Below are positions 1 through 9,971 of a stretch of 64,000 nucleotides of DNA, one piece after another. The notes under the pieces are model-generated. The model was not told the origin of the DNA and made no database searches. It saw nothing but the letters and a program-made list of their open reading frames with translations. The position numbers were made by a program, and so were the translations under genes. The stretch is taken from assembly GCA_025558095.1 (NCBI GenBank), contig JAIVFI010000028.1:543113-607112 (forward strand). The letters are read 5' to 3'. Position 1 is the first letter of the stretch. Each line of letters opens with the position of its first letter. The DNA is from Hyaloraphidium curvatum (taxonomy: Eukaryota; Monoblepharomycota; Hyaloraphidiomycetes; Hyaloraphidiales; Hyaloraphidiaceae).

Positions 1-406
1 CCATTGACGATGTACCGGTCGTTCTTCTCGTCCATGGAGACCTGCGCGCCGAGCTCGCAGCCAAAGAACTTGGTCGGGTCTGCGGGGGGCGCGCCGGGTC
101 AGCAAGGCCTCTCGACACCGCGCCGGCCGTAGATCCGGCGCGAAACAAAGGACACGCACACGTCGCCGGCCTGTGCAGCGCCTTGGCGATGTCGGACATG
201 TTGGGGATGAGCGTCTTGATGCCGTTGCCGCGGCCCTCGATGGTCCGGGTCAGCCGGGGCATCTTGTAGCGGTAGAACGGGTCATCCCGGTTCGCAATGT
301 TCTGGAAAGGTTGGAAACCGGTCAGATCCGAGGCGGGGAGGGCCCGGTGGGTGCCGGGGGCCGGCCCGCGGCCGGGTCGGGAGGCGGGACCCACGATGGT
401 CGCCAT
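1..406 (-). CDS. TIF5: Translation initiation factor eIF5, N-terminal part (runs off the left edge)
   Basis: eIF5 is the GTPase-activating protein that makes eIF2 hydrolyse GTP at start-codon selection in the cytosol. Three exons read in frame on the minus strand: 406-395 (MATI), 301-160 and 79-1, with introns 302-394 and 80-159 (donors GTGGGT and GTGCGT, acceptors CAG). The spliced N terminus carries the family signatures [26 protein letters not shown] and [10 protein letters not shown], including the conserved Arg near residue 15 that acts as the arginine finger in yeast and human eIF5. About 77 residues are present; the zinc ribbon and HEAT domain lie outside the window. It is a conserved housekeeping gene and anchors the window as nuclear DNA of a eukaryote. 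Confidence 0.93.
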   Translation of the reverse strand, partial: MATIVGPASRPGRGPAPGTHRALPASDLTGFQPFQNIANRDDPFYRYKMPRLTRTIEGRGNGIKTLIPNMSDIAKALHRPATCACPLFRAGSTAGAVSRGLADPARPPQTRPSSLAASSARRSPWTRRTTGTSSM

Positions 407-1218
407 CCTTGCGGTTCCTGCCCTCCTAAGCCGTCAGAATCGAATTCGTCCTATGCGGTCCCGTTTCCTGGCACTTCCGTCCCTCCCCGGCGTCCACAAG
501 CATAAAGCTCCGGTTATCCGTGGCGGTCAAGGTCTGCCCCGGTCGGCGTTCAGGGCGGGCCCCGCAGCTTTCTCTGCCTCGGCGGCGGCGGACGGTAGCG
601 GGCTCCTTTCACGCGTGCGATACTGGGCGCGTCTGCGGGCCGCCAATTCATGAAGCGTCGGACGGGGGTGTGCGGCGGGGTTGCCTCGCTCTGCGGGCCG
701 GGGGGAGTCTGAGGGGCGGCCGGGCGCGGCGGCGGGCGGGCGCACCTGGGTGCTATGTGGGAGGAGGCGCTCGGCACTCGCGGGGTCGCGGCGGTGCGCG
801 GGGGACTCGGAAGAAAAGAGCTCGTGAGTCGTTGGCGGTGGCGGTGGGGTTAGCGGATGTACTGCGTGGGTCGGCTTAGCGATTTCTGGTAGTCACAACG
901 TCGAGAGCAAGTCCGAGAGTCGCAATCCGTCTTCGCGGCTCAAGACACCAGGCAAAGACGGCGGAAGATGGACCATTGGAGTCGGTCGGAAAGAGCAGCT
1001 TAGGCAACGACTCGATCTATGTGCCGGATCACGGCCTCCAACGAACTACCGATCCTACATTGCCAGGAAGACTCAAATCCACGACCATCAGACGTTTCCA
1101 TGATGCAGCGCAACGCGAAGCGTGTCCAGATGGCCCGGGGCCGGAGCCTCGCGGGGCCGAGTCGGTATCTCCGCCCATCGGCTGCTGTCCCGTGTCGGCG
1201 ACCGTTCGAGGCCCGGGC
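407..1218. other. Intergenic, no gene seen
   Basis: About 0.8 kb upstream of eIF5. Open frames on both strands have mixed third positions and no recognisable motif. It should hold the eIF5 promoter, but I cannot point to a specific site. Confidence 0.5.
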
Positions 1219-1506
1219 TCAAGCGACCTCCCGCCAGCTCTTGTACGGCACCACCCGCCTCGCCTGGGTCCTCCCGGCGGGCACCTCCTCGCAGGGCGGG
1301 CCGTCAAGGGAGAACGGGGCGTACGCGGGGACCAGAAGGCCGCCGCCGGCCGCGGCCGCGTGGAGGGAGTAGAAGTCCGAGGGCGCGGAGCGGGAGGGGA
1401 AGGCGGAGTCCGTGCGGGAGAGGGAGGGGGCGGAGGCGCCGGGGAAGGTGGCGGCGCGGGAGGAGGAGGGCGAGGGGGAGCGGGGGCGCGACGCGTTCTG
1501 GCCCAT
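1219..1506 (-). CDS. Small protein with N-myristoylation-type start, function unknown
   Basis: A 95-residue frame with third positions nearly all G or C, like the confirmed genes here. It starts MGQNAS, which fits the N-myristoyltransferase pattern (Gly2, Ser6), followed by a Ser/Pro/Arg-rich stretch (residues 7-45) and a more ordered end containing VVPYKSWREV. There is no cysteine at position 3, so membrane attachment would need myristate alone or the basic residues. The stop follows a possible splice donor (GAG/GTCGCT), so a further 3' exon cannot be excluded. I do not recognise the family. Confidence 0.5.
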   Translation of the reverse strand: MGQNASRPRSPSPSSSRAATFPGASAPSLSRTDSAFPSRSAPSDFYSLHAAAAGGGLLVPAYAPFSLDGPPCEEVPAGRTQARRVVPYKSWREVA

Positions 1507-1981
1507 GGTGTCTGGTTGCGTTCGGGGGGCTGGGTGGAGCAGAGGTGGCTCGGAGGTGCTGCTGCTCGTGTTTGCGATGGCGTTCCGCCGCTTCGAAGAC
1601 CGGGTTTATCTATGTTTCGCGCGGGAATCGAGGAACGGTTCGGGGGGTCCAGGGAAGCTTCCGCCCGAAGGGCCCAGATTTCCCGCCGGAACTCTCGACG
1701 TCACGACCCGATTTCTCACGCGCGGCATCGGCGATGCGCGCCGCGTTGAGTCAAGATATGCGGACGATAACGGAACAGATTGCCGCGGCGTTCGGCGGGG
1801 GTTTTGGGCCCGCATCGGGGGGACAAGGCCACGTATCCGCGGGGGCCGCAGTGCAAGATCTCGAGACAACGCAACTACCAATTGCCACAACGATTGCCAC
1901 CACCGCCCTCCAAGCCACGGGTGCGGAGACACAGCACTGTATCCCCGCTTTGGAACCTCCCTCCCCCGTGCCGCCAAAGTA
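1507..1981. other. Intergenic, no gene seen
   Basis: About 475 bases between the small protein start and the 3' end of the membrane protein. Frames here lack the strong G/C third-position bias. Nothing recognised. Confidence 0.45.
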
Positions 1982-2419
1982 CTACGCCGCCTTGCCGGCC
2001 TTGTCTCCCTTTCCCCCGCCGACGAGCAGGTCCAGCGCGATCAGCACCGTCGCCACCGTCGTCGCCACCGCCGGCGGCTGGATGAAGTGGCCCCACGAGA
2101 CGGCCGCGATGGCCCCCGACGCGAGCAGCGCGGCCACCGTGGCCATGGCGCGGTCCTTCTTGGGGGTGCCGGCCAGCGCGGCGAGCGTGAGGCCCAGGTA
2201 GGCCTCGAACGCGGTGCAGAGGTGGCTGAGGCCTTCGTAGTAGATGTAGTGCGAGCGCGCGGTGCCGAAGTCCTCGAAGGTGTCCTTTGCGAGGGCGACG
2301 AGAGAAGCGTGGCCGTTGCGCGAGGGGGAGCCGGAGAAGACGAGGGTGTGGCCGTACAAGTGCCCGGCCATGGTGAAGAAATGGAGAAAGGAAGCGAATG
2401 CGAGCAGGTAGGAGGGCAT
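1982..2419 (-). CDS. Small four-helix membrane protein, unknown
   Basis: 145 residues starting MPSYLLAF. Four hydrophobic segments can be seen: residues 3-25, a segment around EGLSHLCTAFEAYLGLTLAAL, one around MATVAALLASGAIAAVSW, and the last around ATTVATVLIALDLLV. Loops contain His residues (HFFTMAGHLYGH) that could bind metal or haem, but no family signature is certain. Upstream in-frame sequence is arginine-rich and lacks the coding bias, so the first Met of the hydrophobic part was chosen. It is transcribed divergently from the F-box gene, with 100 bp between the starts, so the two may share a promoter. Confidence 0.65.
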   Translation of the reverse strand: MPSYLLAFASFLHFFTMAGHLYGHTLVFSGSPSRNGHASLVALAKDTFEDFGTARSHYIYYEGLSHLCTAFEAYLGLTLAALAGTPKKDRAMATVAALLASGAIAAVSWGHFIQPPAVATTVATVLIALDLLVGGGKGDKAGKAA

Positions 2420-2519
2420 TTTCGCGCGCTTCCGCGGGGCAGTTCGCGGGCAACGTAATGCAGCGGGCGCGGCGGGCCGCACGGCCCCCCGACCCCACCT
2501 TCGTCGCCACCCTCTCGCG

Positions 2520-3233
2520 ATGCCCGGTCCTCTGCTCCCCGCCGAGCTCGTCCTGATGATCATGCACATCCTCGCCGGTGGCCGCCGCCGCCGCACGCTC
2601 CTCGCCCTCTCCCGCGCGTGCCGCTCGTTCTACGCGCTCGGGATGCCCGCGCTGCTCCGCCGCATCGACGTGCACGCGGGGAACCTCGGCGCGGTGGCAA
2701 ACAGGGTCAAGTGGACGCGGCCCAGGAGGAGGTCGCTCGAGGCGCCGAGCCCCATGCTGGACGAGCTGGGCGCGGTGCGCGAGGTGTCGGTCGCGCTCGC
2801 GGACGTCGACCGGTTGGGGATGACCCTCCGAGAGGCGCTCGTCGACATGCGGAACCTGCGGAAGCTCGAAATCGACTGCACCGGCGCGGGTTCGCACGAC
2901 GCGGCCTACGAAGTAATGTCCTGGGTCAAGAAGGCGCTCGCGGAAGTGGCCGTCACCTCGGCGGACGTCAAGACCGTCCAATACATGCTCCAGCACTGCA
3001 GCAAGTGGAAAGGAACCGGCCTCTTGGTGTTCGACCCCGCCGATCCCCCCTCGTTCGGGAGCCGCGAGACCGTCAGGAGTCTCAAGCCGCACTCCGCTCC
3101 CAAGACCAAGCGCCGCGGATGGAAGGTCGAGATCCGCGGGCTCGTGGATTGCAGGGCCGGAGGAGGTTGGAACCTCAAGCGGCAGCGCAAGTACTGGGCG
3201 GCGTACGGGCACGGCGCGTCGGTGGTGCCGTGA
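2520..3233 (+). CDS. F-box-like protein, copy 1
   Basis: 237 residues, single exon. The first 45 residues (LPAELVLMIMHIL, then LLALSRACRSFYALGMPALLRRIDV) match the F-box layout: a Leu-Pro start, a hydrophobic helix and an R.FY..GMP.L.R end. F-box proteins recruit substrates to SCF ubiquitin ligases through Skp1. The rest has no canonical LRR or WD40 repeats but contains regularly spaced hydrophobic strands and ends YWAAYGHGASVV. A clear paralogue lies at 7,550-8,275 in opposite orientation. Substrate unknown. Confidence 0.8.
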   Translation: MPGPLLPAELVLMIMHILAGGRRRRTLLALSRACRSFYALGMPALLRRIDVHAGNLGAVANRVKWTRPRRRSLEAPSPMLDELGAVREVSVALADVDRLGMTLREALVDMRNLRKLEIDCTGAGSHDAAYEVMSWVKKALAEVAVTSADVKTVQYMLQHCSKWKGTGLLVFDPADPPSFGSRETVRSLKPHSAPKTKRRGWKVEIRGLVDCRAGGGWNLKRQRKYWAAYGHGASVVP

Positions 3234-3379
3234 GCGGCGGACGGCGGGCTTCGGGCGCGGCGTCAGAATGCCACTAGTCCTGCTGAGGACCATACCGCGA
3301 GCAAACAGCTCGAAATGAGACGAGATCCCTCCCTAGCACGGGCTCCCAACTCCCACGCGACATCCTGCGCCGCCCGCCC

Positions 3380-4255
3380 TCACGCCTTCCTCAACGGGAT
3401 CCTCAGGCTCCCCAACCCCACGCTCACCCCGTCCTTGCTCACATTCACCCTCATGTTCCCCATCTGCTTGCTCATCGTCGCCCCGCCCTTGGCCACGTGC
3501 ACCTGCGTGCCCGGCGCCACGTCCACCACCGCCCTCGGCCCCCCGGAGCCGACGTAGATGTCCGTGTTGGGCGAGACTTCGACCTTGGCGGTGGCGCTGG
3601 TCGAGAGGCCGTCCTCGGTGAGGCGGACGCCGCCGACGAGGGTGGTCTTGTCGTTGACCTGGAAACGCGGGGTCAGATGCCGCCCTCGTACCTCGGCGGC
3701 CACCAACCTGCACTGCCTGGTAGTTCTGGACCGAGGGGCCGTTGGTCCCCACGGTCACCGACGTCCCGTTGTTCCCGACCCCCTTTGTGACGCTCGCTGA
3801 CGGTCCGCTGCCATCGACGCCCCTTAGCCGCCCTCCCTCCCCGATGGGACGCCTCCAACCCACCCCGGACCCATCCCAACCTGCGCATACGTGTTCCCCG
3901 ACGCCTGCCCCGACCCCGCGACGACCATCGCCCCCGCCACCGGCACAATGCTCGCCTGCTGCACCGGCGGTGCCGCGTACTGCGCCGGCGCGGAGGGGAA
4001 GTCCCACTGCGACTGCCCCGTGGCGGTGTTGACGTAGAACACCTTGCCGGTGGAGTGGTCCGTCTGCGCGAAGAACCCGGGGGGCAGCGCGGGCGGGGCG
4101 GCGGGGGCGGAGGGGTGTTCCCATTGCGATTGGCCGGTGGCGGTGTTGACGAAGAACACCTTGCCGGTGGCGGGGTCGGTCTGCGCGATGAAACCCGGGG
4201 GGAGCGCGGGAGGGGCGGCGGCGCGTGGGGGGAGCGGGGGCTGGGCGGCCGACAT
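3380..4255 (-). CDS. Double WW-domain protein
   Basis: Three exons, 4255-3891, 3807-3708 and 3658-3380, give 247 residues in frame (donors GTATGC and GTTGGT). Two WW domains lie near residues 18-47 and 52-82; each begins LPPGF.AQTD, has TGK.F(F/Y)VNTATGQSQW and ends with a Pro, so both binding Trp/Tyr faces are kept. WW domains bind Pro-rich ligands such as PPxY. The C-terminal half is a Gly/Ser/Val-rich segment, then a short repetitive-looking beta region (residues about 155-247) with many DV, VNVS and GVSVG steps, unlike known WW adaptors. Role unknown; a cytosolic or nuclear adaptor is likely. Confidence 0.82.
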
Positions 4256-4581
4256 GCCGGTCGGTGCGGGGCGGCCGCCGGAGCGGAGGAGGAGGGAAGG
4301 GAGAAAAGGCGGAGGAGAAAGGCGGAGATTCGAGGTGGGAGCAGGGAGTGATTGAGGCTCCGTGCCGGAGGGACCAGCAGGGAGCAGGGGGTAGCCCAGT
4401 GGCCGACGCGTTGTCGGCATCCCCCGTTTCTCAATCCGATCACGTCCGTTCTTCCATCGATTCCGGGCTCTGCTGGTTGGATCCCGAGCTCCGGGCTATT
4501 CGCTCGGCTGATGCGCTCTGCTCGCGGCCGCGGACCGTCGACTCACCGGTCGCCCCGTCACCCACCAATCACGGACCCACC

Positions 4582-5553
4582 ATGGCCCTCCCCGAAGAAG
4601 TCGCCGCCTTCGCCACCCCCGTCTCCCTCCCCCACGCCATGAACTCCCCTCCGACCGCCGTCTGCGTGCTCCGCGGCGACGCGGGCGTCTCGGGCACCGT
4701 CTCGTTCGCTCAGGAGGGCGACGGCGTGCGGGTCGAGTACGAGGTGCAGGGGCTCAAGGCGGGTCTCCGCTCGTTCCTGCGGTTGGAAAGACCGTGCTGA
4801 AGCGGCGAGGCAGCCGGGCAAGCACGGGTTCCACGTCCACGAGGTGGGCTTCCCCCTCCCTCCGCGCGTACCGCTGACCTGTCCCGCAGTTCGGCGACAA
4901 CACCAACGGATGGTGGGTCCCCTCCCTCTCGCGGTGCACGGATGATTGAGAGATGCGAAGCACGAGCGCGGGGGACCACTACAACCCGTTCGGGAAGGTG
5001 CACGGGGCGCCGGAGGACGAGGAGAGGCATGCCGGTCCGTCTCCTTGCGCGTATCGGGAGACCCAGTTGTGCTGATTGGAGACTAGGTGACCTGGGGAAC
5101 ATCGAGGCGGGGGAGGACGGCAAGGCGAGCGGGGTGATCGTGGACAGGATGGTGCGGCTGGAGGGGGAGCGGAGCGTCGTCGGGTGGGTCGTGGTCGCCC
5201 GCCCCGCCGGAACGCCTGGGGTTTCCGTTCTGGCCGGGGTTGATGCATGCATCCCACAGGCGCACGATGGTGGTCCACGAGAACGAGGACGACCTCGGCA
5301 AGGGCGGCCACGAGCTGAGCAAGAAGACGGGGAACGCCGGGGGGAGGCTCGCGTGCGGGGTGATCGGTGCGTCGTCTCCCCGCGGCCGAGTCGGAACTCA
5401 TGCCGATTTGCGGTCGTTCAACGACGCACAGGGTACCGCGGACCCAGCCAGAGCCAGGGGCAGGGGCAGCAGCAGGCGCTGGCGGGGGCGCTGAAGGCGG
5501 CCCTGCGACGGATGTGGGTCGGGCCGATCACGGCAGATCTGTGGACGGGCTGA
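4582..5553 (+). CDS. SOD1: Cu/Zn superoxide dismutase
   Basis: Converts superoxide to hydrogen peroxide and oxygen, normally in the cytosol and mitochondrial intermembrane space. Exons by frame: 4582-4762, about 4803-4843, 4890-4912, 4961-5034, 5087-5183, 5260-5366 and 5432-5553. All metal ligands are visible: HGFHVHE, the DHYNP histidine, the bridging region [15 protein letters not shown], and MVVHENEDD; the disulfide cysteines (NGC and ACGVIG) and the active-site Arg (GRLACG) are also present. The first intron boundary is uncertain: an acceptor at 4802 keeps frame, while the better-looking one at 4813 does not. A last exon would add a Gln-rich tail of about 40 residues that normal SOD1 (about 153 residues) lacks. 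Seven exons is intron-rich for a fungal SOD1. Confidence 0.92.
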
Positions 5554-5855
5554 CGGATCCATGCAGCTTGCAGGTCGCCTGAACGACATCAATGTCGCAC
5601 TCTTGTTTTCCTTCTTGATCTAGCTTGGCGGACAGTCAGATCTTTGTCGGGATCCTTGCGGTGGACGTCAAGGTCGCAATCGACGACACAGACTCGAGCC
5701 GGCCGGTCCGCAACCACTTGCAGTCATCCATCCGAGCTCTGTTGCCCCACCCTTGCCGCATCCGCCCTCCTCCCCGCCCTCTGCTCCGCATCCCTCTCCG
5801 TCGCGAGCACCGGCCCCTCCTTCCAATAGCCCTTCAGATCCGGCAGCCCCCCGTC

Positions 5856-6680
5856 CTACCCGTCCCTGCTCGCATACACGAGCGTCGATGACCTCCCGTC
5901 CGAGGAGTCGTCGGCCGCGGGGAGGAGCAGCTCCCGCAGCGCGTCGTCGAGCGCGCGCGCCTGTTCCTGGGCGGGGATGCCGCGGGTGTAGTCCGAGGGG
6001 GAGTGCGTGACGCCTACCGCCACGAGACTGTGGAAACTGACGTGCCGTGGGGCAGATGCGGTGGGATGGAGGCGGGCAGGGATGGTGGGGCAGGTGCTCC
6101 GCCGGGGTTGTTCGGCGGGGCGGCGGTGCGCGGCGGGCAGGGGCTCCGATGCGCGGCGGGGAACAGCAGGCTGGCTCTTCGGAACGTCGAGGACGAATGT
6201 GGAGTGGAAGGAGAGGATGTGTTCCGACGGCGCCGCCGAATAGGTATCAGAGTCCGAGTCCAACCCGCAGTCCCTGAAGCTCCCCGCCGCCGGGAGCGGG
6301 CTGCCGCTCCACAGCCCCGGCTTCGGCGCCTCGAAGATGCCCCACAACCCTGAGGAAGAAGGCGAGGGCGCGGCGGGTGCGTGCGGCGGTGCGGGCCGGG
6401 GGGGCTTCCGCGGCGGGGACGCAAGGGAGGGGAAGGGGACCCCGACGTCCCCGTCGCCGGTCGCGCCCCGAAGAGAACGAGAGTCATCGCCCGTCGTGAG
6501 CACTGCGGCCGCCGAGCGGGGGACGAGTTGGGAAACAAAGGAAATGTCGCGGTTCCACCCCGGCCGCGCGGCCGCCGCCTCGTCCCCGGCCCGCGGAGCG
6601 CGCGGGTCGGCGCACCGGCATGCGTCGCGCGAGAGGGAGGCCGAGCGAGAGCGGGCGTGCGGTGCCGGGTCCGCCTGCAT
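5856..6680 (-). CDS. PP1-docking disordered protein, member A (C terminus cut by an in-frame stop)
   Basis: 274 residues, mostly Ala/Pro/Ser-rich and likely unstructured. It shares four short motifs with relatives at 18.5, 19.9 and 23.0 kb: RDISFVSQLVP near residue 45; RRASEPL (a basophilic-kinase-type site); PRHVSFHSLVAVGVTHSPSDYTRG; and LPDLKGYW. The third resembles the spinophilin segment that binds protein phosphatase 1 (RVxF core HVSF, hydrophobic pair, then Y-x-R). The LPDLKGYW motif lies downstream of a TAG at 5,856-5,858 in the same frame, so this copy is either truncated or uses readthrough or splicing. Probably a PP1 regulator; which process is unknown. Confidence 0.65.
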   Translation of the reverse strand: MQADPAPHARSRSASLSRDACRCADPRAPRAGDEAAAARPGWNRDISFVSQLVPRSAAAVLTTGDDSRSLRGATGDGDVGVPFPSLASPPRKPPRPAPPHAPAAPSPSSSGLWGIFEAPKPGLWSGSPLPAAGSFRDCGLDSDSDTYSAAPSEHILSFHSTFVLDVPKSQPAVPRRASEPLPAAHRRPAEQPRRSTCPTIPARLHPTASAPRHVSFHSLVAVGVTHSPSDYTRGIPAQEQARALDDALRELLLPAADDSSDGRSSTLVYASRDG

Positions 6681-7549
6681 GGGTTGTTGCTGGGGCCGCG
6701 GCGGTGGCGGGCGGAGTTTCGGCCGGCCCGTGAAATCCTACGGAACTGGGGGACGCGGCGGTCGACGGGCGCACCGGGCCGGCCGCCCGCGTCGTCGGCG
6801 TCGATGAGAAGAAGAAGAGGCTCAGAAGTCCGTCGTTCTGCGTCCTTTTCGCGGGGGAGGGCCGACGACCCTGATTTCAGGCTGGGATTTCGACGATTCA
6901 CACGAGCCTGTCGTCATCGGCTACCGTTCCGCGAAGAGGAGCGTCCGAACCCCTCGACCCCCCCGGCAAACAACCCATTGATCACCCAAGAGACACCCCC
7001 GGACGCACCGGGAACGCGGCGATGCGTCCCACCACGTAACGGAGGCCGGCCGAAATCCGTCGGAGAAAGCCACGGGTCCCTCGCCGACCAAAAAGGGCTC
7101 GCCTCACCAGAACGCCGCGGACGCAATCCGCATCGTACCCGTCGCATGTGCTCCCGCGCGTCCTCCTGGTCGCTTTTGGGCTTGCGCCGTGCTCCCGCGC
7201 GCGAGGGGGATGCGTCCGAGGGTCCCGACGGCGGCACCGCCTCCGCGCATCCCCGCCGTCCGAGATCCGTTTGCGCAACCCCCGCTTGCCGCACCGCGAC
7301 CCAAACAAGGTTCCGACATTCAAGGGGAGGAGCGGAGAGAAGGATTGGAAGCGGATGGCGCGGGACGGTTGCGGCGCAGGATGCTGGATTGGGAGTGACA
7401 GGCAGCCTCCTCGGGCGCTCCATTCCTTTTGGCCGCGATCCTAACTCGCCCGCTACAGGTGCACGTCCCCAGAGACATTACATGTTTTCGCCTCGTACTC
7501 TCGTTGTTGCCCAGTGGATCGACGTGCGCTGTGCGCCGCTCGACACCGC
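6681..7549. other. Intergenic, no gene seen
   Basis: About 0.87 kb between the start of PP1-docking member A and the 3' end of F-box copy 2. Frames are arginine-rich antisense shadows with mixed third positions. Nothing recognised. Confidence 0.45.
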
Positions 7550-8275
7550 TCACAGCACCGCGGACGCGCCGTGCCCGTACGCCTCCCAGTAGTTGCTCTG
7601 CTGGTACAGGCTCCACCCCCCCGCGGCCCTGGAGTCCACGAGCCCCCGCATCTCGACCCTCCAGCCGCGGCGCCTCCTGACGGCTCCGGGCGACCGCCGG
7701 AGCCCGCGGACGACCCTGCGGCAGCCGAGGGAGGCTGGGTCGGCGGGATGGAAAACCAGGAGGCACTTTTCAGTGCTTGAGGGGCACTTCGCCAGGTTTT
7801 CGAGAATGAACTGGATGGTCGCGATGTTTGCCGAGGTGACCACGACCTCCTCCAACGGGCTGCTGATCCAAGAGATGGCGGTAAGGGGCGCGTGGTGCAG
7901 CAGCGTTCCCCCGCAGTCGAAATGGAGGTTCTGCAGGTTCCACAGACCAGAAGGAGCGTCGCGGAGGGTCTCCACGCCCGCACTGTCGACGTCCGCCAGC
8001 AGCACCGAAACTTCCGAGACCGCGCCCAGCTCCGCGAACATCGGGCTCAGCGCCTCGAGCGACCTCCGCCACGGCCGCGACCACTTGAGCCGGTTCGCCA
8101 CCGCGTCCAGGTTTCCGGCGTGCACGTCGATGCGGCGGAACAAAAGCGGCATGGCGAGCGTGTAGAACGAACGGCACGCGCGGCACAGTTCCAGGAGCGT
8201 GTGGCGCTGGTGGCGCGCGAGAAGAAGCCTAATGATAGTCAAGACGAGCTCGGCGGGGAGCGTCGGGCCTGGCAT
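7550..8275 (-). CDS. F-box-like protein, copy 2
   Basis: 241 residues, single exon, starting MPGPTLPAELVLTIIRLLL. It aligns along its full length with the F-box gene at 2,520: same F-box, same VKW or LKW.RP.RRSLEA block, same WSLYQQSNYWEAYGHGAS ending (that one WNLKRQRKYWAAYGHGAS). The middle, the presumed substrate-binding part, is the most diverged. Orientation is opposite to copy 1. The Met at 8,275 was chosen because it aligns with the copy 1 start; an in-frame extension upstream lacks coding bias. Confidence 0.8.
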   Translation of the reverse strand: MPGPTLPAELVLTIIRLLLARHQRHTLLELCRACRSFYTLAMPLLFRRIDVHAGNLDAVANRLKWSRPWRRSLEALSPMFAELGAVSEVSVLLADVDSAGVETLRDAPSGLWNLQNLHFDCGGTLLHHAPLTAISWISSPLEEVVVTSANIATIQFILENLAKCPSSTEKCLLVFHPADPASLGCRRVVRGLRRSPGAVRRRRGWRVEMRGLVDSRAAGGWSLYQQSNYWEAYGHGASAVL

Positions 8276-8521
8276 CGCGCGGGGAGGGCGCGGGGGAGGA
8301 TGTTGTTGACGGGACGCGCATCCCCGACGCCGCTGGATTCGCACCGGTTCCCACCGAGGCAGCGAGCCATTCGGGGAGTCCAAAATGATTCAATTCGAGG
8401 TGAAATCATTCCCACGGATGCTACCGGTGACCTCTCGATCGCCCAAAGGCGAGGCAACCGGCACCTCGTCACTCCCTCCACATCCGCATCGCGGCCCGGT
8501 GGCGAGGCGGCGGCAATCTCG

Positions 8522-9971
8522 TCACTCGGCCTTGCCCGCCCCGGCCTCCTGCACCACCACGTCCTGCTTGTCCACGTCCTGCACGTATCGAACCCCCGCC
8601 TTGCCCTCCTCACCGTACCTGCCGGGAAAAAGACGGTTGAGCCATCGGAGGCGGTGGGGAAGCCAGTGCGCGGGACGCACCAAGTCCCCTCCTTCATCCG
8701 CCGCTTCCGCTCCGCGTTCCACTTCCAGAAGGCTTTGTCGTATCCGAATAGCCAGTCCAGGCCCGGCAAGTAAGCCTGGTAGGAATTCTTAAACGTGATG
8801 TGATGGTGTTCGTGCACCGCGGGCCCGGGCCAGATCAGGGCGTTGTACGGCTCGAAGGGGAGGTCGTAACCTGCGCCGAAAAAGGCGATTCAGTGCCGCG
8901 TTTTGCGCGGGAGAACCGTCTGGGCCTACCACAGTGGATCATATAGCCCATGTACGTCGTGATGGCATAGTAGACCATCTGGCGAGCAAAAGAAGGGGAG
9001 AGGCAAGGAAAACGGAGGAAAGTAGGGCAGAGAGAAGAATCAGAGTCAGGTCGCCCGCTTGAACGGCCCGGGAGGAAGAACCCACACATCCGTGCCACGG
9101 CAGCTTCATCAGCCCCGTGCCCATGAGGTCGGCGAAGCGGGCCTGCAGGATGAGGTCGCCGATCGAGATGTGGTTGGTGACGAGGGGCCGGTTGACAATC
9201 TGCTCGTGGTGGCTGCCCGCGCAGGGTCAGCTCCCGTCACTCGAAGCGCAGTCAGCGGCAGGCCCACAATTTATGGCCTCCTAGACGGCTTTTGGGACCA
9301 GAAGGTCAGCTTGGCAGCGAACCAGGGCCGGAGGGCGACCCACTAGAGCCACGGGGTCTTGTGGATGATCACGTGCATGACGAACAGCACAGTGTCGTCA
9401 ATGTAGATCGCCGCCGCGATCCTCCACCACAGCCCCCAACCCCAACGGAGCTCCGTGTCCCGCGGGTCGACGCCGACGCCGATCTCGCCGCCCTTGAGGA
9501 AGCGGTGCACGTGGTACGACGCCCAGTACATTGGCAGAACGACGAGGAAGAAGCCGACGACGGCCTGCTTCCCAATGAACTTATCCCATTCGTCGGCAAT
9601 GTACTCCTTGGACAGGTTCCGGTGCGGCTGGATCCTGCGGCCCGGAGCGCGGCACGTCAGCCGCTGGGCGGCGTCGCACCGTCGCGGCCGGCAACCGACC
9701 GGTACTGCCGCCACCAGCCCTTCTCCTCGGCAATCTCGAACGTCCAGCATATCGTCACCCCGATTATCTTTCCCCCGCGGGCCGCGTGGTCAGCTCCCCG
9801 CCTCTTCGCCGGACGGCGCCGCAAACAAACCTTCAGCAATATGTACTGCATCAATGTATAGGTCAGCCATTCCCCGAACGTAGGCAGGAGCATGTTGACG
9901 AATGCCATGTGGAAGTCCGAGAGGCGGTCCGCAAGGCCGGGGCCCGAGGAGGGGGAAGTGGCGTTCGCCAT
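8522..9971 (-). CDS. Fatty acid hydroxylase / sterol desaturase family membrane enzyme
   Basis: Eight exons, all in frame: 9971-9831, 9767-9700, 9634-9344, 9288-9268, 9212-9086, 8978-8933, 8870-8681 and 8618-8522, giving 326 residues. This superfamily holds a di-iron centre in an ER membrane bundle using three histidine boxes. They are seen here as HVIIH (157-161), HKFHH (172-176) and HEHHH (251-255), with membrane segments between. The second box is encoded partly by a 21-nt exon (9,288-9,268); without it the histidines are incomplete. The second box has one more residue than usual between Tyr and His. Likely reactions are C-5 sterol desaturation or lipid hydroxylation, but the substrate cannot be told. 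Confidence 0.85.

Noticed and set aside
1875-3293. Long minus-strand ORF of 472 codons across the F-box gene
   Set aside because: It is antisense to the F-box gene, arginine-rich and without motif; a GC-rich shadow. The same reasoning removed the long antisense frames opposite the penicillin acylase, transcription factor, GT61 and GT4 genes.
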